From assembly GCA_964386975.1 (NCBI GenBank), contig CAYLUS010000071.1, positions 1 through 5,859 of the forward strand: 5,859 nucleotides of DNA. Direction: 5' to 3'. A program made the translations under genes and the position numbers. Each line of letters starts with the position of its first letter. Position 1 is the first letter of the stretch. Below the pieces are notes generated by a model that saw only the letters and a list, made by a program, of their open reading frames with translations, searched no databases and was not told the DNA's origin. The DNA is from UBA6136 sp964386975 (GTDB lineage Bacteria > Pseudomonadota > Gammaproteobacteria > Methylococcales > Methylococcaceae). Shown in pieces: positions 1 to 4,362 of the stretch.

Positions 1-4
1 GATC

Positions 5-1057
5 ATGTCCCTCCAATCTCAAGTCCGCGCGCGTCTTCTGGCAGGCAGCTGCCTCCTTCTCCTGGGCCTTTGGATCTTGCACGGCTTTCTGGTCCCGATC
101 AGTTGGGCCGTTGTGCTTGGAATCACCCTGTGGCCCTTTCTGGAGTGGGTCAACACACGCATCCCCAGGCCGCATCGAAGCGGCATCTTGCCGGCGCTGA
201 TCGTGACGGGCGTGATCTCGGTCCTGATCCTCGGGCCTGTGACCTTTGGCCTTCTGCAGGTAATCAAGGAAATTCAGGCCATCATTCAATTGCTTCAGCA
301 GGCCCATCAGGAAGGCCTGCCACCACCTGAATGGCTAGAAACCCTGCCGGTGGTGGGACAACAAGCCATGGATCTCTGGAACCATTGGCTGGGGACGTCC
401 GATGCTGTCAAGGAACTGATTCATCAGGCGCTTTCCAGCCAGCTCCCGGTGTATACCCGTCAGCTGGCATCCATGCTGTTACATCGCTACGTTACGGTCC
501 TGTTCACGCTGCTGGTTTTGTTTTTTGTGTTGCTTCATGGCCCAACGGTTGGCCGCGCATTTCTTGACCTCTCCAAGCGAACCTTTGGTGATGAAGGGGT
601 CCGTTACGCGCAACATGCCCTGCTGGCCGTTCGAGCCACCGTCAACGGCATCATTCTGGTCGCCTTGGGACAGGGAATTCTGCTGGGCTTTGGTTACGAA
701 GTCGTCGGCTTTGAACACGCCGCCTTGCTGGGCATCGTGACCGGTCTGATTGCCCTGATCCCGTTTGCCGCCAAAATCATGTCCTTAGGCGCCATGCTGG
801 TCCTGCTCGCTCAGGGTCATATTGTCATGGCCATTTTGTTCAAACTCTATGCCTTGGCCGTCATCATTGTCGCTGACAATTATGTGAAGCCTAAACTGAT
901 CGGCGATGCGGTACGCCTGCCGTTCATCTGGACCTTGCTCGGCATCCTGGGAGGCGTTGAGACTTTAGGGCTCTTGGGCCTCTTTCTCGGTCCGACCGTC
1001 ATGGCGATCCTGATCTCCATCTGGCGGGACAGCCAGGATCCCAAGACCGCCACCTGA
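5..1057 (+). CDS. AI-2E family (PerM/UPF0118) transporter
   Basis: A 350-residue polytopic inner-membrane protein of the AI-2E/PerM exporter family. Members of this family have been linked to autoinducer-2 export or to sodium/proton antiport, so the substrate here is open. Visible hydrophobic segments lie at about residues 12-48, 62-84, 160-182, 211-232, 238-257, 258-292 and 306-343. A hydrophilic, helical segment at about 85-155 separates the N-terminal helices from the rest, which is usual for the family. The IPFAAK region and the C-terminal KPKLIGD...GG...GL.GLFLGP pattern are family hallmarks. The length is normal. The ATG follows only four bases of upstream sequence, so a start further upstream and the ribosome binding site cannot be judged. 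The stop lies 6 bp before the next gene, which suggests an operon. The family call is firm; the substrate is unknown. Confidence 0.9.
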   Translation: MSLQSQVRARLLAGSCLLLLGLWILHGFLVPISWAVVLGITLWPFLEWVNTRIPRPHRSGILPALIVTGVISVLILGPVTFGLLQVIKEIQAIIQLLQQAHQEGLPPPEWLETLPVVGQQAMDLWNHWLGTSDAVKELIHQALSSQLPVYTRQLASMLLHRYVTVLFTLLVLFFVLLHGPTVGRAFLDLSKRTFGDEGVRYAQHALLAVRATVNGIILVALGQGILLGFGYEVVGFEHAALLGIVTGLIALIPFAAKIMSLGAMLVLLAQGHIVMAILFKLYALAVIIVADNYVKPKLIGDAVRLPFIWTLLGILGGVETLGLLGLFLGPTVMAILISIWRDSQDPKTAT

Positions 1058-1063
1058 TCAACG

Positions 1064-1975
1064 ATGCCGGCCATTTTAAAAGTGACCTTAGGGTCGGTGG
1101 TCTACTTGGTCCTCACCGGCTTACTTGCTGCCCTGATCGCCTTTCCTGTCTTTCTCCTTGAGGGAACCGGCGATGTGAGTTTCTTGCGGTCTCTGGTCAG
1201 TCGCATTGGCCAGGGCGTGTTATTGATCGGGTTTTATCCCCTGGCTCTGGGGCTCTCACTGAAGCCACGCGATCTTGGCCTTTCGTGGCCACCGTTGAAT
1301 GCCATCCCCAAGGGATTTCTGATCGGTGTGGCGCTTCTGGGTGGCCATGCTGTGTTTCTGGCCCTGACCCAGATTCGTATCTTTGTGCCGCCCTCGGTTG
1401 CCCATGGCCTGCCGCTGGTCAGCCTCCTGATCAAGTCGCTGGGAATCGGCTTGGGAGTTGCGTTGCTGGAAGAAATCACCTTTCGCGGTGCCATGCTAGG
1501 CGTTTTCCTGAAAACGCTCACAAGACCTCAGGCCCTGGCCATCAGTGCGTTTTTCTTTGCAGCGCTGCATTTCATCGGCAGCCAGTGGTCGGCGCCCGCG
1601 GCGAATCTCGGCTTTGATGCCCCCTTCCGGATTGCCATGGATGGATTTGCCAATCTGGTTCATGCGCCCATGGATGCCTTTCTGGCGCTGTTTGTGGCAG
1701 GCCTTTTCCTCGGCCTGGTTCGCCTTCATTTCAGAGGTGGCCTCGGCCTTTGTATCGGCATTCATGCCGGATGGGTGTTCGTCATTCGCCTGACCAAGAC
1801 CTGGACCTATCCGAATCCAAAATCAGAGGCTGCGGCCTGGATCAGCACCTATGATCACGTGATCGGCTACTTTTCGGCGCTCTGGCTGGGACTTGGGGTG
1901 ATGGCACTCATTTATTTCTTTCACACGGCTAAAGGCCCTACCGGAATTATTGCGGGGTCAGGGGACAACCCATGA
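1064..1975 (+). CDS. CPBP family intramembrane metalloprotease (CAAX protease-like)
   Basis: A 303-residue, very hydrophobic protein with the three motifs of the CPBP/Rce1 (ABI) glutamate-type intramembrane protease family. These are EExxxR at E136, E137 and R141, FxxxH at F165 and H169, and a third histidine at H234 in a GIHAGW context. In the family these residues form the membrane-embedded active site. Bacterial members process peptides or prenylated substrates, or act as immunity or scaffold proteins, so the substrate is not predictable. The first helices lie at about 10-32 and 46-65. The ATG has no clear Shine-Dalgarno sequence and sits 6 bp after the transporter stop, so translation is probably coupled. 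The last four bases overlap the cmoA start (ATGA). All catalytic residues are present, so it is probably active. Confidence 0.88.
   Translation: MPAILKVTLGSVVYLVLTGLLAALIAFPVFLLEGTGDVSFLRSLVSRIGQGVLLIGFYPLALGLSLKPRDLGLSWPPLNAIPKGFLIGVALLGGHAVFLALTQIRIFVPPSVAHGLPLVSLLIKSLGIGLGVALLEEITFRGAMLGVFLKTLTRPQALAISAFFFAALHFIGSQWSAPAANLGFDAPFRIAMDGFANLVHAPMDAFLALFVAGLFLGLVRLHFRGGLGLCIGIHAGWVFVIRLTKTWTYPNPKSEAAAWISTYDHVIGYFSALWLGLGVMALIYFFHTAKGPTGIIAGSGDNP
1960..1965 (+). promoter_or_regulatory. Shine-Dalgarno of cmoA
   Basis: AGGGGA lies six bases before the ATG at 1972, inside the last codons of the upstream protease gene. It fixes the cmoA start and is the strongest ribosome binding site of the three-gene run. 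This suggests cmoA can be translated independently of coupling. Confidence 0.7.
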
Positions 1976-2703
1976 ATCGGGATGAAAACTTCAAAGCCCC
2001 ACGGCCCCGGATCGAGGACTTTACCTTTGGCGCCGAGACCGCCCGGGTGTTTGACGACATGCTGGATCGGTCGGTGCCTTTTTATTCGGAAACCCAGCGA
2101 ATGATCGGTGAGCTGGCCCGGGATTTCGCCCAGGCTGGCTCGATGATCTATGACTTGGGCTGCTCAACCGGCACGACACTGATCTCGATGGATCGGGCCA
2201 TCGCGGTGCCCGTGACCCTGATCGGGGTCGATTCCTCCGTGGACATGCTGGATAAAGCCCGCCTCAAAATGGACCAGAGCGCCCTCCGTGCCCCCTACCG
2301 GCTGGTGTGTCAGAACCTCGAAGAGGATCTTCAGATCGAAGATGCCTCGGTCATCGTCATGAATCTGACACTCCAATTCGTGCGACCGCTGCATCGGGAC
2401 CGCTTGATCCGCACGCTGACTCGGGGCTTAAGACCCAAGGGGTGCCTGATCTTGGTCGAAAAGGTCTTAGGCCAGGACTCCGGGCTCAATCGCCTGTTCA
2501 TTCAGCATTACTATGATTTCAAACGCCGCAACGGCTATAGCGATCTTGAAATCGCGCAAAAGCGCGAGGCGCTCGAAAATGTCCTGATCCCCTACCAGGA
2601 CACGGAGAACAGGGCACTTCTCCTGAATAATGGGTTTGGAGTGGTGGAGACGTTTTTCCGCTGGTACAACTTCACCGGGCTCATTGCCATCAAAACCGGG
2701 TGA
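1972..2703 (+). CDS. cmoA: Carboxy-S-adenosyl-L-methionine synthase CmoA
   Basis: A 243-residue cytoplasmic class I methyltransferase-fold enzyme that makes carboxy-SAM from SAM and prephenate. CmoB uses the product to form 5-oxyacetic acid uridine (cmo5U) at wobble position 34 of tRNAs. Seen here: the N-terminal DENF and FGAE motifs, Y38, the SAM-binding DLGCSTGTT loop at 61-69, the acidic residue D87 in GVDSS, N131 in the MNLTLQF segment, and R198 in EIAQKRE. R198 matches the arginine that holds the carboxylate in E. coli CmoA (Arg199, from memory). The length is close to the usual 240-250. The start is set by a good AGGGGA ribosome binding site six bases upstream and by the ATGA overlap with the protease gene. 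The next gene downstream is not cmoB, which often follows cmoA in enterobacteria. Confidence 0.95.
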   Translation: MNRDENFKAPRPRIEDFTFGAETARVFDDMLDRSVPFYSETQRMIGELARDFAQAGSMIYDLGCSTGTTLISMDRAIAVPVTLIGVDSSVDMLDKARLKMDQSALRAPYRLVCQNLEEDLQIEDASVIVMNLTLQFVRPLHRDRLIRTLTRGLRPKGCLILVEKVLGQDSGLNRLFIQHYYDFKRRNGYSDLEIAQKREALENVLIPYQDTENRALLLNNGFGVVETFFRWYNFTGLIAIKTG

Positions 2704-2722
2704 TTCGGCTGATGACCGGTTT
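2693..2722. repeat. 7-bp inverted repeat across the cmoA stop
   Basis: AAACCGG (2693-2699) and CCGGTTT (2716-2722) are perfect inverted copies separated by 16 bases, spanning the cmoA stop codon. No T-run follows, so it is not a standard intrinsic terminator. It lies just upstream of and partly beside the candidate promoter of the next gene, so it could be an operator, an mRNA 3'-end stem or chance. Confidence 0.3.
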
Positions 2723-2724
2723 CT

Positions 2725-2732
2725 GAGATAAT
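2725..2732 (+). promoter_or_regulatory. Candidate extended -10 promoter for the cold-shock/DUF1294 gene
   Basis: TGA followed by GATAAT (2727-2732) resembles an extended -10 element (TGnTATAAT) with one mismatch. A -35 hexamer at 17 bp spacing (TTCGGC) is poor, which is tolerated by extended -10 promoters. Transcription would start near 2739, giving a leader of about 70 bases to the preferred ATG at 2808, or under 30 bases to the ATG at 2766. Inferred by eye only. Confidence 0.4.
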
Positions 2733-2807
2733 GGGACCTCTTATCGACACATCCCAACGCCCTGAATGTCCGCTCCCAATCGAAGTAAACACCGCGCGAT
2801 CACCCCC

Positions 2808-3428
2808 ATGAAAAAGGGGATCCTGGTCCTTTGGAATGACCAGAAGGGGTTCGGCTTCATCCGACCGGAGGGCACCGATGAGGATTTTTTTGTCCACATC
2901 AGTTCTTTCAAGAAAGGCTTGTCCAGACGACCGGAATCCGGCGATCTGGTTCACTTTCGTGTGGCCGAGGGCAGCGGTCGCAAACGTGCCTCATTTGCCC
3001 TGATCCCATCACTTGAACCGGCCCCGCCACCGAAGGGGCAATTTGCCCTGAATCCGAGGCCCAGATCCTTCTTCACCAACCTTCTGATCCTGACGCCTCT
3101 GGTTCTCTCAGGCTATCTCCTGTTCCTCGCTAAGAACCCGATTCCCTTTTTCTCCTACTGGATCCTCAGCATCCTGACCATGTTCCTCTATGGCTTGGAC
3201 AAGGCACATGCCGCCACGCGCCGGTGGCGGGTACCGGAACTCTACTTCCATATTCTGGAAATGATGGGCGGCTGGCCTGGGGCGCTCTTCGCGCAGAATG
3301 ACTTTCGTCACAAGACCCGTGCGTCGGTCTACCTCTGGATCTTGTGGGGCATTATCACCGTCCACATGATGGCCTGGGGCATCTACTTTTACTGGGCCAG
3401 CATTCGTCCTGCCACCGACCTCACCTAG
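2808..3428 (+). CDS. Cold-shock domain / DUF1294 membrane fusion protein
   Basis: An N-terminal cold-shock domain carries the RNA/DNA-binding motifs KGFGFI (RNP1) and DFFVHIS (RNP2). It is joined by a proline-rich linker to a membrane domain of the DUF1294 family. Numbered from the ATG at 2808, the cold-shock domain covers about residues 1-68. Hydrophobic segments lie at about 90-107, 113-130 and 173-193. The DUF1294 signature residues run Y-GLDK-A, then R-PE, GGWPGA and RHKTR. The fusion is known in proteobacteria but its function is not established; a nucleic-acid-binding domain held at the inner membrane is the obvious inference. An in-frame ATG at 2766 would add 14 residues (MSAPNRSKHRAITP). 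I prefer 2808 because family members usually begin just before KGxIxxWND. Neither start has a visible Shine-Dalgarno sequence. The stop lies three bases from the convergent parA stop. Confidence 0.85.
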   Translation: MKKGILVLWNDQKGFGFIRPEGTDEDFFVHISSFKKGLSRRPESGDLVHFRVAEGSGRKRASFALIPSLEPAPPPKGQFALNPRPRSFFTNLLILTPLVLSGYLLFLAKNPIPFFSYWILSILTMFLYGLDKAHAATRRWRVPELYFHILEMMGGWPGALFAQNDFRHKTRASVYLWILWGIITVHMMAWGIYFYWASIRPATDLT

Positions 3429-3431
3429 TAT

Positions 3432-4052
3432 TCAGGCCAGGACTTCCTCCGCCAAGGCGCGAATCTCGGAGGCTGCCGCACTCTTCGGCGCCCATTCGGT
3501 CACTGAGAGCCCTGCGGCGGCACTTTCTGCAAAGACGACCCGCTGACTGATGTGGGTCGTGTAGACCGGGAAGGGATAGTCCTTGAGGGCTTCTGTGACC
3601 TCACGTCCAATCGCGGTATTGGACACCAGACGATTGATCAGAAAAAAACTCGCCAGAGACGGCTTGTAGATCATCGTTTCCTGAATGAGCTTCACGATTT
3701 CATCCGCTGCCCAGATGTCATAGGGGGAGGGTTGAACCGGAATGATGACCTTATCACTGGCCATGATGGCCGAACGCGCCAGCTCATTGACCCTCGGGGG
3801 TCCGTCGATGATCACGATCTCTTGTTGGGCGGCCAACTGCGGCACGTCCTTATGGAGGGTCGGCTTGTCCATGCCCACCACCGGAAACAGGCTGTCACCC
3901 TGCCTCGATGCCTGCCAGTCCAGCGCACTCCCCTGAGGATCTGCATCAATCAGAAGGGTTCTTTTACCCATTTGGGCCAGAGCCGATGCCAGATTGATCG
4001 ACAGCGTGGTTTTGCCGACACCGCCTTTCTGGTTAAGAACGCTGATGATCAT
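3432..4052 (-). CDS. parA: ParA family partition-type ATPase, short (type Ib-like)
   Basis: A 206-residue deviant Walker ATPase. The P-loop KGGVGKTT occupies 9-16, with signature lysine K9 and nucleotide-binding K14. Walker A' is IDADPQGS at 35-42 with D38, and Walker B is IIDGPP at 81-86 with D83. There is no N-terminal helix-turn-helix before the P-loop, so it is the short type used by type Ib plasmid partition systems and by cargo-positioning ATPases such as McdA. In the family, ATP-dependent dimers bind DNA non-specifically and a partner protein stimulates hydrolysis. No ParB, ParG or other partner is next to it: downstream is the convergent DUF1294 gene, and upstream is a 310-bp non-coding gap. 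AGGG nine bases before the ATG serves as ribosome binding site. All catalytic residues are intact. The cargo is unknown. Confidence 0.9.
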   Translation of the reverse strand: MIISVLNQKGGVGKTTLSINLASALAQMGKRTLLIDADPQGSALDWQASRQGDSLFPVVGMDKPTLHKDVPQLAAQQEIVIIDGPPRVNELARSAIMASDKVIIPVQPSPYDIWAADEIVKLIQETMIYKPSLASFFLINRLVSNTAIGREVTEALKDYPFPVYTTHISQRVVFAESAAAGLSVTEWAPKSAAASEIRALAEEVLA

Positions 4053-4060
4053 GGTAATGG

Positions 4061-4065
4061 ACCCT
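4061..4065 (-). promoter_or_regulatory. Probable Shine-Dalgarno of parA
   Basis: On the minus strand AGGGT occupies these bases, with AGGG ending nine bases before the parA ATG. It is a moderate match at acceptable spacing and supports the start at 4052, where the protein begins directly with the P-loop strand. Confidence 0.5.
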
Positions 4066-4081
4066 GAATGTGCTTCATCTC

Positions 4082-4110
4082 ATCTTAGGGAGACCGGATG
4101 AGTGAATCAA
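4082..4110 (-). promoter_or_regulatory. Candidate proximal parA promoter (sigma70-like)
   Basis: On the minus strand TTGATT (4110-4105) and TAAGAT (4087-4082) are separated by exactly 17 bp. They match TTGACA and TATAAT at 4 of 6 positions each. Transcription would start near 4075 and give a leader of about 25 bases before the parA ATG, containing the AGGGT ribosome binding site. Reading by eye, not tested. Confidence 0.45.
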
Positions 4111-4160
4111 GGGATGCGCTTCTTAATAATAAATAAAGAGAATAAAGAAAGATGGTTGTT

Positions 4161-4189
4161 GTTATAGTTCGTTCTGAATCCGTTGATAA
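4161..4189 (-). promoter_or_regulatory. Candidate distal parA promoter with UP-like A/T tract
   Basis: On the minus strand TTATCA (4189-4184, 4 of 6 to TTGACA) and TATAAC (4166-4161, 5 of 6 to TATAAT) are 17 bp apart. Just upstream, at 4192-4210, is an A-rich tract like an UP element. It would give a parA leader of about 100 bases. In such AT-rich DNA chance matches are common, so this is tentative. Confidence 0.35.
4176..4188 (-). promoter_or_regulatory. IHF-like binding site
   Basis: On the minus strand TATCAA, four bases, then TTC matches the IHF core WATCAANNNNTTR at 8 of 9 defined positions; only the last base differs. It lies within A/T-rich DNA, which favours IHF binding. IHF sites between an AT-rich tract and DnaA boxes occur in enterobacterial oriC. 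The motif is short, so a chance match is quite possible. Confidence 0.3.
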
Positions 4190-4256
4190 AGGTTATTTTT
4201 TATTTAAATTCAATAATTTATCTAATTTAAACCCCGTGTAGAACGCCACTCAAACG

Positions 4257-4265
4257 CGTGGATAG
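4257..4265 (-). promoter_or_regulatory. DnaA-box-like site 1 (7 of 9)
   Basis: The minus strand reads CTATCCACG, with mismatches to TTATCCACA at the first and last bases. It lies exactly 11 bp from the perfect box that follows, in the same orientation. Confidence 0.4.
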
Positions 4266-4267
4266 CC

Positions 4268-4276
4268 TGTGGATAA
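4268..4276 (-). promoter_or_regulatory. Perfect DnaA box (TTATCCACA)
   Basis: The minus strand reads TTATCCACA, the exact high-affinity DnaA box consensus. It lies in non-coding DNA between parA and the protease gene, about 40 bp from a 90% A+T stretch. Two further near-matches lie within 50 bp, which makes chance less likely than for a lone 9-mer. Confidence 0.6.
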
Positions 4277-4313
4277 AGCCCCCGAAGATCCGTCCCTTGA
4301 AATCATGCACGGT

Positions 4314-4322
4314 CTATCCACA
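4314..4322 (+). promoter_or_regulatory. DnaA-box-like site 3 (8 of 9), opposite orientation
   Basis: CTATCCACA differs from the DnaA box consensus only at the first base. With neighbouring bases it forms a perfect 10-bp inverted repeat with the box at 4268: CCTGTGGATA at 4266-4275 and TATCCACAGG at 4315-4324, with 39 bases between. Confidence 0.5.
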
Positions 4323-4327
4323 GGGTT

Positions 4328-4359
4328 CTGGCACAAGACTCCACAGACTTGTGCCCCAG
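4328..4359 (-). terminator. Hairpin just after the protease gene; terminator-like without U-tract
   Basis: GGCACAAG (4330-4337) and CTTGTGCC (4348-4355) are perfect 8-bp arms around a 10-base loop. Outer CTGG/CCAG bases can pair further with a two-base bulge. In the minus strand it starts a few bases after the protease stop codon, where a transcript-ending or 3'-protecting stem is expected. No T-run follows, so it is not a canonical intrinsic terminator. The loop contains TCCACA, a DnaA half-box, so a role in the adjoining box cluster is an alternative. Confidence 0.45.
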
Positions 4360-4362
4360 CGG

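Larger units (their letters stand above)
4121..4230. other. AT-rich tract (about 80% A+T), possible DNA unwinding element
   Basis: By hand count 88 of 110 bases are A or T, and 36 of 40 in 4191-4230, against a GC-rich background. No gene is present. Short direct repeats with a 9-bp period occur: AATAAAGA at 4132 and 4141, and TAATTTA at 4214 and 4223. The tract adjoins DnaA-box-like sites at 4257-4322, the usual layout of a DNA unwinding element beside DnaA boxes. It also overlaps the candidate upstream promoter of parA, so it may simply be a promoter/UP region. The composition is certain; the function is inferred. Confidence 0.45.
4266..4324. repeat. 10-bp perfect inverted repeat carrying DnaA boxes
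   Basis: CCTGTGGATA (4266-4275) and TATCCACAGG (4315-4324) are exact reverse complements. The repeat is centred on the DnaA-box cores but extends a base or two beyond them. The 39-base spacer contains no gene or other clear motif. Confidence 0.6.
4053..4362. other. 310-bp non-coding region between parA and degP-like gene
   Basis: No convincing gene on either strand. In order it holds the parA ribosome binding site and proximal promoter (4061-4110), the AT-rich tract with a second candidate promoter and IHF-like site (4121-4230), three DnaA-box-like sites (4257-4322), and a hairpin beside the protease stop (4328-4359). The stretch 4277-4313 shows nothing recognisable. Confidence 0.7.

Noticed and set aside
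2693..2722. Intrinsic terminator for the cmoA operon
   Set aside because: The 7-bp inverted repeat has a 16-base loop and no T-run after it; kept only as an unexplained repeat.
3406..3443. GTCCTG/CAGGAC inverted repeat across the convergent stops as a bidirectional terminator
   Set aside because: Only six base pairs with a 26-base loop and no T-run on either strand.
3552..4067. 171-residue open frame on the plus strand opposite parA
   Set aside because: It is antisense to a clear ParA ATPase gene, has no recognisable motif, and is rich in His/Arg/Gly as expected for a shadow frame in GC-rich DNA.
4098..4136. A 12-codon open frame (MSESRDALLNNK) on the plus strand with AGGGAG five bases upstream
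   Set aside because: Very short, overlaps the parA promoter on the other strand, and has no visible plus-strand promoter; a chance match is more likely without conservation or Ribo-seq.
4051..4362. Main chromosomal oriC
   Set aside because: Too few strong DnaA boxes, no dnaA/dnaN/gidA neighbours, and genes on both sides mostly point toward the site; kept only as an origin-like or DnaA-regulated candidate.
4053..4362. Plasmid or mobile-element origin with iterons
   Set aside because: No replication initiator gene, no iteron array, no transposase or attachment site, and the flanking genes look chromosomal.
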